Shown here piece by piece: positions 27,298-37,262 of a stretch of 64,000 nt of DNA (within the stretch, counting starts at the first letter, position 1; every line of letters starts with the position of its first letter). Location of the stretch: assembly GCA_002448815.1 (NCBI GenBank), contig DKAJ01000009.1:68282-132281 (forward strand). The letters are read 5' to 3'. The notes under the pieces were generated by a model. The model was given only the letters and a program-made list of their open reading frames with translations, had not been told where the DNA came from and did not search any database. This DNA comes from Micavibrio sp. UBA6929. Its GTDB lineage: Bacteria > Pseudomonadota > Alphaproteobacteria > Micavibrionales > Micavibrionaceae. Position numbers and translations under genes: made by a program.

Positions 27298-27468
27298 ATG
27301 ATTAAAGCGTTCTCTAAAATTGATTTTGCCGCCCTAAAAGGCAAGTTTAAAAAACCTTCGAAAAACCTTTTCTGGGCATGGATTGCGTATCAAGCAGTCA
27401 AGGGGACCTTAACAACATCGCTGATTTGGGCGCCATTGATCTATACATGGCTCCACACGCACAGCTAG
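27298..27468 (+). CDS. Small 56-residue membrane-associated protein
   Basis: ATG at 27298 to TAG at 27466-27468. The N-terminal half is basic (MIKAFSKIDFAALKGKF), and the C-terminal half is rich in aromatic and hydrophobic residues (FWAWIAYQAVKGTLTTSLIW), consistent with a short membrane helix. I see no Shine-Dalgarno sequence; a possible TATAAA ends 9 bases before the ATG, so the mRNA could be leaderless. It converges on the next gene with 7 bp between stops. Function unknown. The amphipathic, Trp-rich composition is unlike random sequence, so I judge it real. Confidence 0.6.
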   Translation: MIKAFSKIDFAALKGKFKKPSKNLFWAWIAYQAVKGTLTTSLIWAPLIYTWLHTHS

Positions 27469-27475
27469 CACCACC

Positions 27476-28054
27476 TTAAACTGCCTGCATAGATAATGGC
27501 TCGTTACGGTTAGCCGCAGACACCAAACACCCTAACATACGCTGCATGCGGCTTGGCTCTGCGATCGGCGCGCTGGCGAACTGATTACAGAAAACTTCGG
27601 CAATCATGTGATGCGTGTGTGCCTGCGATTTCAACAAAGCGCATAAACGCATCGCAAGCGGATCTTTGGCAGCAAAGAAATTCACCGCCAAATCCAATAA
27701 TTCTTCAACGTAACTTAAATCTTCTGCAATGCTCGACATACTATCCAGCGTCGCAGGACATGATGTATCCGCCGACAAAGGCGATGTTAAAAATCCCGAT
27801 GCGCGCGCCTCAACAATGCGCATGCACTCTAAAACAGATGCCTTTAAAATAGGAGAAGCCTTAATGTAAGGGCGAATAATCATGCGAAATGATAAGGCAA
27901 TGCTCAAAAGCGCCGCGTCTGGCTTTTGATCGCTGATGAGAGAGCTCAGAGCATAATCACTGCTTTCATACGACACATGGCCATTTAAAATTTCTGCCAC
28001 AACCACTGGCGCCTGAAGTTCATTAAGTAATTTTGCTGTCATTTCGTTTTTCAT
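27476..28054 (-). CDS. Unknown helical protein, 192 residues
   Basis: No family recognised. The protein is rich in Ala, Leu, Ser and Met and appears largely alpha-helical, without signal peptide or clear membrane segment. It faces the YifB gene divergently across about 150 bp of AT-rich sequence that must hold both promoters. There are no operon partners on its strand. Confidence 0.75.
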   Translation of the reverse strand: MKNEMTAKLLNELQAPVVVAEILNGHVSYESSDYALSSLISDQKPDAALLSIALSFRMIIRPYIKASPILKASVLECMRIVEARASGFLTSPLSADTSCPATLDSMSSIAEDLSYVEELLDLAVNFFAAKDPLAMRLCALLKSQAHTHHMIAEVFCNQFASAPIAEPSRMQRMLGCLVSAANRNEPLSMQAV

Positions 28055-28203
28055 CTCAACACCTTAGCCTGTTCTATTTATGTGTTTATTATTTGTTGAG
28101 TCCCATTCTTAAAGCATAAAAGTAAACCAATTATTAACGCGGCTTGTTTTTCTATTAAACCTATGGTTTCATTATAAAAATTTTTACACACAAAGCTGAC
28201 TTT

Positions 28204-29721
28204 ATGGTATCGCGCGTTCAAACCGTTACATTTCAAGGCATCACTGTTAAACCCGTCGATGTCGAGGTTCAAATCACGAACGGTCTGCCCTCTTTCACCA
28301 TTGTTGGCCTGCCGGACAAAGCCGTCGCAGAAAGTAAAGAGCGCGTGCGCGCAGCGCTCCATGCGCTTGGCATGGGATTACCGCCAAAGAAGCTCACCGT
28401 TAATCTTGCCCCCGCAGATCTTGCCAAAGAAGGCAGTCACTTTGACCTGCCTATTGCGCTAGGCGTGCTGGCTGCGATGGGCATTTTAGATCAAGAAGAT
28501 CTAAGCAACGCCATCACTCTGGGCGAGCTATCCTTAGATGGGAAACTGCGCGGCGTCAGCGGCATCCTCCCCGCTGCCATGCACGCGGCAACATCCGGCC
28601 TAGACTTTATTTGTCCTTCCGCCTGCGCCGCCGAAGCAACATGGGCCCCTGATCTGGAAATTTTAGCCGCCGATACGTTACTGCAGCTCATGAACCATTT
28701 TAAAGGCAGTCAAATTTTATCCCCGCCCGAAATACAAACCCGCGCCATAACGACCCAAGCCAAACCTCTACATGATATGGCCGCAATCAAGGGCCAAGAA
28801 AGCGCGAAGCGCGCGCTGGAAATTGCGGCGGCGGGTGGCCACCATATGTTAATGATTGGCCCGCCCGGATCAGGGAAATCAATGCTGTCTAAGGCGTTGC
28901 CTGGTATATTACCGCCTCTTTCGCCGCGCGAGGCGCTCGACATATCCATGATCCATTCACTTGCAGGGATGCTGCCAGAATCTGGCCTTTTAACCCAGCG
29001 CCCTTTCCGTGATCCGCATCACTCTGCCTCATTACCTGCACTGGTCGGGGGCGGCCACAAAGTGAAACCCGGCGAAATATCCCTCGCCCATCATGGCGTC
29101 CTCTTTTTAGATGAGCTTCCTGAATTTGCACGCGCAACTTTAGAATCACTGCGCCAGCCCTTAGAAAATGGTGAGGCCACAATCGCCCGCGCAAACCAGC
29201 ATGTTTGCTATCCCGCACAATTTCAGCTCATCGCTGCAATGAACCCATGCAAATGCGGCCACCTTGGCGACCCCAGTTTAGAATGCACCAAAGTGCCGCG
29301 ATGCGCCGCCGATTATCAATCCAAAATATCAGGCCCTATGCTCGACCGATTTGATCTTATCATTGATGTGCCTGCGGTTTCATTTCTTGACCTCAAACAA
29401 GGCGCGTCTGAAAACTCTGAGGCCATTGCGGCGCGCGTGCAAACGGCGCGTGACATCCAAACGCAGCGCGCCCAAGACCATCAGGCCAACAGCACAACAA
29501 ACGCCCGCGCAGACGGAGAATTCCTCGAAGCCATCTGTCCACTTGCAGACGATGCACAGCAATTATTAGACCAAGTTTTTGCCAAACATAAATTTTCCGC
29601 GCGCGGATATTTTCGTATTTTACGCGTTGCGCGAACGATTGCAGACCTCGACAATCATACAACTGTCATCTCAAAAATACATATGGCAGAGGCCCTAAGC
29701 TACCGCAGAACAAGCCTCTAA
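28204..29721 (+). CDS. YifB/ComM-type Mg-chelatase-like AAA+ ATPase
   Basis: A 505-residue AAA+ protein. An N-terminal Lon-protease-like domain (about 1-170) precedes the Mg-chelatase ATPase core with Walker A GPPGSGKSML and Walker B LFLDELPEF, followed by a C-terminal domain with Cys-containing NPCKCGHLGDP. The family includes ComM, a helicase that helps branch migration when natural-transformation DNA is integrated. It is transcribed alone. Function here is taken from the family. Confidence 0.95.
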   Translation: MVSRVQTVTFQGITVKPVDVEVQITNGLPSFTIVGLPDKAVAESKERVRAALHALGMGLPPKKLTVNLAPADLAKEGSHFDLPIALGVLAAMGILDQEDLSNAITLGELSLDGKLRGVSGILPAAMHAATSGLDFICPSACAAEATWAPDLEILAADTLLQLMNHFKGSQILSPPEIQTRAITTQAKPLHDMAAIKGQESAKRALEIAAAGGHHMLMIGPPGSGKSMLSKALPGILPPLSPREALDISMIHSLAGMLPESGLLTQRPFRDPHHSASLPALVGGGHKVKPGEISLAHHGVLFLDELPEFARATLESLRQPLENGEATIARANQHVCYPAQFQLIAAMNPCKCGHLGDPSLECTKVPRCAADYQSKISGPMLDRFDLIIDVPAVSFLDLKQGASENSEAIAARVQTARDIQTQRAQDHQANSTTNARADGEFLEAICPLADDAQQLLDQVFAKHKFSARGYFRILRVARTIADLDNHTTVISKIHMAEALSYRRTSL

Positions 29722-29921
29722 ACACGGCGCATCGCCATATCAATATCGTTTAAATCAATGTTTTTAAGACAGTTTTTATTGGTGATTAAAATCCAATATA
29801 TCATTAACTATATATTAACTTAGTTCTGTTAAAACAAGGACTTAAGCAAAACCGCGTAACGTTTTATTAAGACTTCTCCCTCATAATTATAGAAAATAAT
29901 AATGACTTATGGGGTAGGGCA

Positions 29922-30914
29922 GTGTCCTTAATCAAAGAAATATCAAGTAAACCAGTATCAAGCCGCATCGCAAAAGGTGCGCTTTCACAAGGCTTTGGCC
30001 AGTGCAGCGCCGGCCTTAGCCAAGGTTTTGACATCTATAGTATCTCCCCAGACGCCAGCCAATCACCAAGCAACGGCCAAGGAACAGTCATTGGAACACT
30101 TGCAGGAAACTTTAACCTAAGCGTATCAGCCAGCAGCATCACAAGCGTTGATTCTACAAAAGGCGGATCAATGAGCGCCGCACAAAGCGTAAAAGCACAA
30201 ACCAAAGCCGTGACACAACAAACATCGATGGTCAAAGGCATCTGCACCAACGTTATCCAACAAGCGCAGCGCGAAGTCCACGCCTGCGTAAAAGAGCAAG
30301 GCATGTCAGGTCAGCCCCTCTTCGCGCAAAGCACATCATCAGAAGTCGATTTATTTACAAGCGCGGCGCTTGGCGGCGTTTCCGCAGAAATGATGAACTT
30401 ACTTGGCGCATGCCAAAACATTAAATCTGTTTCTGGCGCTGACCGCAAGGCGATGATGGATCAACTTAAAGATGCATTAGTCACGCGCTCTAGCCCAAGC
30501 CCTCAAGTAAGCCTCGCCCAACAATCAAAAAACCAGCCCAAGCCTGAAACCTTTGACTGGCAAGAATTTTTTGACAACGGATTTGAATTAGATGACATCA
30601 TGAATGTCGATCCAAATTATCCCCTACCGCGCGAGCTATATAAAGAATTCCATGATGCAAATGACATTGAAGTTGGCATGAAACAAGAGTTTGCCAACGC
30701 TGTTCAAGCTGAAGAGCGCGCCATGAAAGATCCGAACACAGATCCGTCATATTTTGCACGCTCAACCGCCGCAAGCCTTGCAAGCATCAATCAAGTCACT
30801 GTACCTGATGCACAATTAGACGAGCGCATCGTCGCCGCGGTCAACAAATTAAACCCTCCGCTAGAGTGGGCCAAAGCTGCATCGCCAAACAGTGCAATGG
30901 GTATGAACGTATAA
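29922..30914 (+). CDS. Unknown soluble protein, 330 residues
   Basis: No family recognised. The start is GTG at 29922 behind GGGGTAGGG. The first half is rich in Ser, Gln and Gly, the second half acidic with Asp/Glu/Ala/Asn. No signal peptide or membrane segment is visible. It lies 129 bp before the GGDEF gene on the same strand. The 200 bp between yifB and this gene is very AT-rich and presumably carries the promoter; I see no other feature there. Confidence 0.75.
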   Translation: MSLIKEISSKPVSSRIAKGALSQGFGQCSAGLSQGFDIYSISPDASQSPSNGQGTVIGTLAGNFNLSVSASSITSVDSTKGGSMSAAQSVKAQTKAVTQQTSMVKGICTNVIQQAQREVHACVKEQGMSGQPLFAQSTSSEVDLFTSAALGGVSAEMMNLLGACQNIKSVSGADRKAMMDQLKDALVTRSSPSPQVSLAQQSKNQPKPETFDWQEFFDNGFELDDIMNVDPNYPLPRELYKEFHDANDIEVGMKQEFANAVQAEERAMKDPNTDPSYFARSTAASLASINQVTVPDAQLDERIVAAVNKLNPPLEWAKAASPNSAMGMNV

Positions 30915-31043
30915 AAAACATCCATTTAATAACGCAATTAAGGATTGCATATAAAAACAATACAGTTACAATGTTTGTGCATAGCAGTATTAAACATGCT
31001 GTAAATTAAATAATAAAAACAAAAAGATCGGGACGACAAAGGC

Positions 31044-32093
31044 GTGCATTACAACCACCCTAAAGACAAAGCAGATAGCTTTTCGGCGCAGGCGCTTGAG
31101 AAGATCAAGGCGTGCGACTTGCCGCTGGTCCCAGGCATTTATGAAATGTGGTACGTACATTTTGCTGGCTCTAATCCTGAGCTTTCACATGCCATCGAAC
31201 TCATCGATATTAACGAAGAATTAGATTTCACGTATGAGGCATGCGCCGAATTATACGACAAATTCCTAAACAACGAAGAAGAAGTCGCCAATGTCCGCGA
31301 GGCAGGCAGCCAAATTCAAACAACCATTAAGGATGTAAATGCCCTTGTAAATGACGTCAAAGACGTCACATCACAATATAACGGCACACTCGAGGACATC
31401 AGCAGTAAACTCGAAGGCAATGACTATTCAACGGATGAAGTCAAAGATTTGCTCAAGACGATTGCACTGGACACCAACGTCATTCTTGAAAAAAACAAAA
31501 AACTCGAACAAGAGCTTGGCAAACAAGCGCAAGTCATGATGGGCTTGCAGCGCGATCTTGATCGCGTCCGTCAAGAAGCCATGACAGACGGCCTAACCAA
31601 TGTTGCCAACCGTAAGGCGTTCGACATTCAGCTCAATAAAATGATCGAAGCCCACGAATCGAATGCAGAGCAAACATTCTCACTAATATTAATGGACATC
31701 GACCACTTCAAAAGCTTCAACGACAATTATGGTCACCAAATCGGTGACCAGGTCTTGCGCCTTGTTGCAAAAACACTGCTCGACGGCGTTAAGGGCCGCG
31801 ACTTTGTTGCGCGTTATGGCGGTGAAGAATTTGCATTGTTATTGCCCAACACCAATCAACACGCTGGTCAACGTCTTGCAGACGAACTGCGCGAGGCCGT
31901 TGCCAACAAACAGGTTGTGAACCGTAATTCTGGCAAAAAACTAGGGCGCATTACTTTATCAGGCGGTATCACCGAATTTTATGGCGGCGACACCGTTGAT
32001 GATATCATCGAACGCGCAGATAACGCCCTGTACGAGGCCAAAAACAAAGGCCGCAACATGATCTGTTTGGCCAAAGTGAAAATTGCACGCTAA
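31044..32093 (+). CDS. GGDEF diguanylate cyclase
   Basis: A 349-residue protein beginning at GTG 31044. Residues about 1-175 are helical with coiled-coil character and no membrane segment. The C-terminal GGDEF domain starts at MTDGLTNVANRKAFD and has the active-site motif RYGGEEF, so it should make cyclic di-GMP. The inhibitory site normally written RxxD five residues before GGEEF reads KGRD, so product inhibition may be weak. It may link c-di-GMP to the chemotaxis and motility genes nearby, but that is inference from location. Confidence 0.93.
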   Translation: MHYNHPKDKADSFSAQALEKIKACDLPLVPGIYEMWYVHFAGSNPELSHAIELIDINEELDFTYEACAELYDKFLNNEEEVANVREAGSQIQTTIKDVNALVNDVKDVTSQYNGTLEDISSKLEGNDYSTDEVKDLLKTIALDTNVILEKNKKLEQELGKQAQVMMGLQRDLDRVRQEAMTDGLTNVANRKAFDIQLNKMIEAHESNAEQTFSLILMDIDHFKSFNDNYGHQIGDQVLRLVAKTLLDGVKGRDFVARYGGEEFALLLPNTNQHAGQRLADELREAVANKQVVNRNSGKKLGRITLSGGITEFYGGDTVDDIIERADNALYEAKNKGRNMICLAKVKIAR

Positions 32094-32155
32094 TCGCGCT
32101 TGCAAAATCAGATATTCACTTGCTTTAACGCGGCAATCCCCTTTATCTTGCACTT

Positions 32156-34396
32156 ATGAACGCACATTCCGCACCGATTGATAATCAGCCTCCCTATTTA
32201 CAAGGCCTGAACCCTGAACAAGGGCGCGCCGTAGAAACCCTCGATGGCCCCGTTTTGGTCTTGGCGGGCGCAGGCACAGGCAAAACGCGCGTCCTCACAA
32301 CGCGCCTTGCGCATTTGCTGGAAACGGGCACGGCGTTCCCATCGCAAATTATGGCTGTGACCTTTACAAACAAGGCCGCCCAAGAAATGAAAGAACGCGT
32401 CAGCGCCATAATGGGCGGCATGTCCGTCGAAGGATGGTGGCTTGGCACATTTCACGCACTTGCCGCGCGCATACTGCGTCGTCACGCCGACCTTGTTGGC
32501 CTAAACAGTAACTTCACAATCCTTGATCCCGATGATCAAATTCGCCTGCTCAAACAAATCATGGAAGTCCACAATATCGACACAAAAAAGTGGGCACCCA
32601 AGGCCATGATATCTGTCATTGATCGCTGGAAAGACCGTGCGCTGACCGCAGAAACAGTCGATCAAGACGAAGCCGGTGATCTGGCAGACGGCAAACTGCG
32701 CGCCGTTTACAAGGCCTACCAACAACGCCTGAAAGAAATTAACGCCTGCGATTTTGCAGATCTGCTATTACACTGCATTCATATCTTTAAAAACCCAGAA
32801 AACAAAATGATCCTCGAAGAGTATCATCGCCGTTTTCGTTATATTATGGTGGACGAATACCAAGACACCAACGTCGCGCAATATCTGTGGCTACGCTTAC
32901 TGGCGCAGGGATCAAAAAATATTTGCTGCGTAGGCGATGATGACCAGTCTATTTATGGCTGGCGCGGCGCCGAGGTTGGCAACATCCTACGCTTTGAACA
33001 AGACTTCCCTGGCGCGGCGATTATCAGACTGGAACAAAATTATCGCTCGACAAACAATATCCTGCGCGCCGCAGGCAGCGTTATCGCCAATAACAGCGAC
33101 CGCCTAGGAAAAGAGCTATGGTCGGAAGCAGGCGATGGTGAAAAAATAACTGTCATGGGCCTGTGGGACGGCGACGCCGAAGCGCGCTGGATCGGTGAAG
33201 AAATCGAACAAATGCAGCGCAAAGGCAACGCACTTGGCGACATGGCGATCTTGGTGCGGGCAGGCTTTCAAACCCGTGAATTTGAAGAACGCTTCATCAA
33301 GCTTGGCATCGCCTACAAGGTTATCGGCGGACAACGCTTTTACGAGCGCTCTGAAATTCGTGATGCGCTGGCCTATCTGCGTGCCACCGTGCAGCCCCAC
33401 GATGATCTCGCGTTAGAACGCATCATCAACAAGCCCAAACGCTCAATTGGTAATCAATCCATCCAAAAACTTTACGCCCATGCACGCCGCCATAATATGA
33501 GCCTGCATGACGCCATCATCGACCTTACCCAAACGGATGAACTGACAACGCGCCTGCGCGGGTCACTCATGCGCGTGATGGATGACTTTAACCGCTGGCG
33601 ATCGCTGCTCGATCAAATGGATCATGCCGAGTTGACCGCGCAAATCCTAGAAGACAGCGGCTATATGGCCATGTGGAAGGCAGATAAATCACCAGACGCA
33701 CCCGGGCGCATTGAAAACCTGAAGGAACTTGTTTCCGGCATGCAGGAATTTGACAACATGGCGGACTTTCTTGAACATGTCGCCCTGGTCTTTGAAAATC
33801 AACAAGCCTCAGAAGAAGACTGCGTCACCATTATGACGCTGCACGGCGCTAAAGGTCTGGAATTTAATACTGTTTTCTTGCCCGGTTGGGAAGAAGGTTT
33901 ATTCCCGTCACAACGCACGATGGATGAAAATGGCCTCAAAGGCCTAGAAGAAGAACGCCGCCTTGCCTATGTTGGCATTACGCGCGCACGCAAAAAAGCC
34001 TATATTTCATACGTCGGCAACCGCCGCATGTACGGAAATTATGTGGCCTCTATCCCCTCGCGCTTTATCGAGGAACTCCCCGAAGCCAATATCGACCGCG
34101 CCAGCGACATCGGCATCTCGCAAAGCGGGCGATCATCGCACTGGGATTCTAGTGGATTTGGCGGTGCACATTACCACAGCACCACAAAAAAACCGACCAC
34201 CCGATCTTCATCGCTAACGCAGCAAACACGCAGCGAAACGGGCGATATACTCACACGCGGCGACCGCGTTTTTCACACAAAATTTGGCTATGGGAAAATC
34301 ATCAATATCGAAGGCCATAAACTGGACATTAAATTTGAAACCAGTGGCCTGAAACGCGTCATGGACAGTTTCGTCACCAAAGAAGATTGCCTCTAG
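32156..34396 (+). CDS. UvrD/PcrA-type 3'-5' DNA helicase
   Basis: A 746-residue superfamily 1 helicase. It has the Q motif LNPEQGRAVE, Walker A AGAGTGKTR, motif II DEYQDTN, motif III GDDDQSIYGWRGA, motif V LHGAKGLEF and motif VI YVGITRARK. The C-terminal tail (about 680-746) carries a Tudor-like DRVFHTKFGYGKI segment found in UvrD/PcrA, which binds RNA polymerase or DNA. The role is unwinding in nucleotide-excision or mismatch repair. uvrD and pcrA cannot be told apart by eye. Confidence 0.96.
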   Translation: MNAHSAPIDNQPPYLQGLNPEQGRAVETLDGPVLVLAGAGTGKTRVLTTRLAHLLETGTAFPSQIMAVTFTNKAAQEMKERVSAIMGGMSVEGWWLGTFHALAARILRRHADLVGLNSNFTILDPDDQIRLLKQIMEVHNIDTKKWAPKAMISVIDRWKDRALTAETVDQDEAGDLADGKLRAVYKAYQQRLKEINACDFADLLLHCIHIFKNPENKMILEEYHRRFRYIMVDEYQDTNVAQYLWLRLLAQGSKNICCVGDDDQSIYGWRGAEVGNILRFEQDFPGAAIIRLEQNYRSTNNILRAAGSVIANNSDRLGKELWSEAGDGEKITVMGLWDGDAEARWIGEEIEQMQRKGNALGDMAILVRAGFQTREFEERFIKLGIAYKVIGGQRFYERSEIRDALAYLRATVQPHDDLALERIINKPKRSIGNQSIQKLYAHARRHNMSLHDAIIDLTQTDELTTRLRGSLMRVMDDFNRWRSLLDQMDHAELTAQILEDSGYMAMWKADKSPDAPGRIENLKELVSGMQEFDNMADFLEHVALVFENQQASEEDCVTIMTLHGAKGLEFNTVFLPGWEEGLFPSQRTMDENGLKGLEEERRLAYVGITRARKKAYISYVGNRRMYGNYVASIPSRFIEELPEANIDRASDIGISQSGRSSHWDSSGFGGAHYHSTTKKPTTRSSSLTQQTRSETGDILTRGDRVFHTKFGYGKIINIEGHKLDIKFETSGLKRVMDSFVTKEDCL

Positions 34397-34461
34397 ACTT
34401 CGGCGCGGCTCAGCACTAAAATTACAACCAGTCATAGCGATTATTACAAGGATTTCATCAC

Positions 34462-35412
34462 ATGCAAAAAACGGCTGTTATCTTCGGGGGAACCGGTTTT
34501 GTCGGACGCAATATTGTTAAGGCTCTGGCTCAGCGCGGCATGCGCATCAAAATCGCCACCCGCGTTCCAGAAGCTGCCTTTTTCCTAAAGCCCCTAGGCG
34601 ATATCGGTCAAATCGTGCCTGTTGCCTATGATCCAGCGGATTATAACACCATTGCCGAGCTTATCTCTGGCGCAGATTATGTTTTCAACTGCGTTGGCAT
34701 CTTGTTTGAAAAGCCAGGCAAACAATCCTTCACACACATTCACGCAGAACTGCCTGAATCCATTGCCACAGCCGCCGCAATCAGTAACGTAAAACGCCTT
34801 GTTCACATCTCGGCGCTTGGCATTGATACATCATCATCCAATTACGCCGCCAGTAAATTAGACGGCGAAAAACGCGTCCTCAAGGCATTTCCAAACGCAA
34901 CTATTCTGCGCCCAAGCATCATTTTCGGGAAAGATGATGACTTCTTCAATAAATTTGCGAAAATCGCGCAAGTCGCGCCGTTCCTACCACTTATCGGCGG
35001 TGGCCAAACAAAATTCCAGCCCATTTACATCGAAGACGTTGTAAAAGCCGCACTTCAGGCAATTGACATGCCCACCAGCGATAAAACTTCCCCGCTTGGT
35101 AAAGCATACGAACTTGGCGGCGCTGAAGTTTTCACTTTCAAGCAAATCTTTGAAAAGCTTTTGCATTACACAGGCCTACAACGCTGCCTTGTGCCTTTGC
35201 CATTTGAAATTGCAAAAATGCAGGCATCAATCCTCAGCCTCTTGCCAAAACCACTGCTGACAAAAGATCAAGTTGAAAGCCTCAAATCAGATAACATCGT
35301 TGGCAAAAAGGCGCTGACGCTGTCTGATTTGAACATTCAGCCCACATCACTGGATATTGTTTTACCAACATATTTGACCACATACCGTCCAGGTGGTCGT
35401 TTTTCGGCGTAA
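34462..35412 (+). CDS. NDUFA9-like extended short-chain dehydrogenase
   Basis: A 316-residue Rossmann-fold protein of the complex I NDUFA9 subunit family. The N terminus has VIFGGTGFVGRNIVKAL, an NAD(P)-binding GxxGxxG motif. ASKLDGEKRVL lies where extended SDRs carry YxxxK; here a Tyr-Ala-Ala-Ser-Lys pattern (NYAASK) is present. In alphaproteobacteria such proteins are often found apart from the nuo genes. It is followed by surA. Confidence 0.87.
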   Translation: MQKTAVIFGGTGFVGRNIVKALAQRGMRIKIATRVPEAAFFLKPLGDIGQIVPVAYDPADYNTIAELISGADYVFNCVGILFEKPGKQSFTHIHAELPESIATAAAISNVKRLVHISALGIDTSSSNYAASKLDGEKRVLKAFPNATILRPSIIFGKDDDFFNKFAKIAQVAPFLPLIGGGQTKFQPIYIEDVVKAALQAIDMPTSDKTSPLGKAYELGGAEVFTFKQIFEKLLHYTGLQRCLVPLPFEIAKMQASILSLLPKPLLTKDQVESLKSDNIVGKKALTLSDLNIQPTSLDIVLPTYLTTYRPGGRFSA

Positions 35413-35434
35413 CCCGCCCAAAGGAAGGACTTTT

Positions 35435-36400
35435 ATGCGCCTGCGCATCACGTACGTACTGTTTTTTATCTGCGCTATGCTAACCAGCATAGCAAGCGTT
35501 TCAGCCACACTGCCATCACAAAAAGTCGGCATCGCAGTTGTTGTCAATGATGGCGCAATTTCCTACATGGACATTCAAAGCCGCTTAGCCTTGATTATCG
35601 CCTCTTCGGGTCTGCCAGATAACAATCAAACACGCCAAAAATTATTGCCGCAGGTCGTCAATATGTTGATCGAAGAAGCCGTCCAAATGCAAGAGGCCGA
35701 ACGTTTAGACATTCTTGTAACCGAACAAGAAATCGATGCTGGCTTTAACGATCTCGCAAAAACCAACAACATGACATCCCAACAATTCGAGCAACTGCTA
35801 GAGGGCAAAAACGTCCCTGTCATCAGCTTGCGCAAACAAATCAAGGCACGCCTCGCATGGCAAAAAGTGTTCTCATCTGACCTGCGCCGCAACGTGCGCG
35901 TCAGTAACAGTGATATCGAAAGCCAGCTTCAGCGCATGCAAGACCATATCGGCCAGACAGAGTATCTCTTGTCCGAGATTTTCTTACCCGTCGATACAGT
36001 CACCGACGACAAGGCCGTCAAAAAACTTGCGCAGCAAGTCGTTACCGACATTTCAAACAAGCGCGCACCATTTGCGGCTGTCGCACAGCAAATCTCCAAA
36101 GCACCAGGCGCGCAAACAGGCGGCGCATTAGGCTGGGTTCCTGAAAATCAGCTAGAACCAGAAGTACGCAGCGTCGTCAGCACAATGGCAAGCAAATCAC
36201 TCACACACCCCATTCGCACACTTGATGGCTATCATATTTTTTATCTCAGCGATAAACGTACAATCACCGCAGATAAAATCCCCTCGCGTGATGAAGTTGC
36301 AAATATGCTAACCATGGACCGCGCCGAACGCATTAGCCGCAATCGCCTCAATGCCCTCAAGCATGGCGCATTCATCGATAACCGTATAGAAATGCGCTAA
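35435..36400 (+). CDS. SurA-like periplasmic peptidyl-prolyl isomerase/chaperone
   Basis: The ATG at 35435 with AAGGAAGGA upstream gives 321 residues; the upstream start at 35393 would overlap the preceding gene. A signal peptide (hydrophobic 4-19) leads a SurA N-terminal helical domain (about 25-150; VVNDGAISYMDIQSR), then one parvulin domain with TGGALGWVPENQLEPE and IRTLDGYHIFYLSD. It should assist outer membrane protein folding. Transcribed 1 bp ahead of rsmA. In many proteobacteria pdxA lies between these two; it is missing here. Confidence 0.9.
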   Translation: MRLRITYVLFFICAMLTSIASVSATLPSQKVGIAVVVNDGAISYMDIQSRLALIIASSGLPDNNQTRQKLLPQVVNMLIEEAVQMQEAERLDILVTEQEIDAGFNDLAKTNNMTSQQFEQLLEGKNVPVISLRKQIKARLAWQKVFSSDLRRNVRVSNSDIESQLQRMQDHIGQTEYLLSEIFLPVDTVTDDKAVKKLAQQVVTDISNKRAPFAAVAQQISKAPGAQTGGALGWVPENQLEPEVRSVVSTMASKSLTHPIRTLDGYHIFYLSDKRTITADKIPSRDEVANMLTMDRAERISRNRLNALKHGAFIDNRIEMR

Positions 36401-36401
36401 G

Positions 36402-37262
36402 ATGGCTTTTGATCGTGACACCCTTCCCCCGCTGCGCGATGTCATCACACAAAACAATTTACGCGCCGAGAAAAAGTTTGGTCAAAACTTTCTGCTCGAT
36501 GGCAATATCACCGACAAAATCGTTCGCCATGCGGGCTACCTAAGCGATAAAAACTGCTTTGAAATCGGCCCCGGACCAGGTGGTCTAACGCGGTCCATTT
36601 TACATGCAAATCCTGTATCCCTAACCGCGATCGAATTCGATCCGCGTGCGATTACCACCCTGCAAGGCTTAAAACAGGCCGCTGGCGAAGATCTGTCTTT
36701 GATCGAAGGCGATGCACTAAAAATAAACCTGATGGATTTAAGCGCCGCCCCGCGCGCCATCATTGCAAATCTGCCCTATAACATTGCAACGCCTTTATTG
36801 ATAGGCTGGCTTAGCCAGATTGCCGATCATGGCGCCCAAGCCTTTGAAACAATGACATTAATGTTTCAAAAAGAAGTAACCGACCGCATAGTCGCCTCTG
36901 CAGGTGATAAAACATATGGGCGCTTGTCCGTCCTGTGCCAATGGCTATGCAACGTGCAACAGGTTTATGTCCTCCCCGCCGAGGCTTTTACCCCACCGCC
37001 CAAAGTCAAATCGGCAATCGTTCATTTCAAAACCAAAGCCAAACAGCCCAGCGCGCCAGATTTTAAAGTGATGGAATCACTCACCGAGGCAGCCTTTGGC
37101 CAGCGCCGTAAAATGGTCAGGTCTAGTTTAAAGAAATATAGCGCCGCGTTAGAGGCCTGCGGCATTGACCCAACCATGCGCGCAGAGAACATTACTGTCG
37201 AAGATTATATCAAAATGGCGCAGTTTATCACAGACAACCCCAAAGCCGCCGAAACGCCTTAA
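36402..37262 (+). CDS. rsmA: 16S rRNA dimethyladenosine transferase RsmA (KsgA)
   Basis: A 286-residue methyltransferase that dimethylates A1518 and A1519 of 16S rRNA. It shows KKFGQNFLLD, the SAM-binding EIGPGPGGLT, IEGDALKI and the catalytic NLPYNIATP. It begins 1 bp after the surA stop, and its end overlaps the convergent gmk gene by 4 bp. Confidence 0.97.
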   Translation: MAFDRDTLPPLRDVITQNNLRAEKKFGQNFLLDGNITDKIVRHAGYLSDKNCFEIGPGPGGLTRSILHANPVSLTAIEFDPRAITTLQGLKQAAGEDLSLIEGDALKINLMDLSAAPRAIIANLPYNIATPLLIGWLSQIADHGAQAFETMTLMFQKEVTDRIVASAGDKTYGRLSVLCQWLCNVQQVYVLPAEAFTPPPKVKSAIVHFKTKAKQPSAPDFKVMESLTEAAFGQRRKMVRSSLKKYSAALEACGIDPTMRAENITVEDYIKMAQFITDNPKAAETP

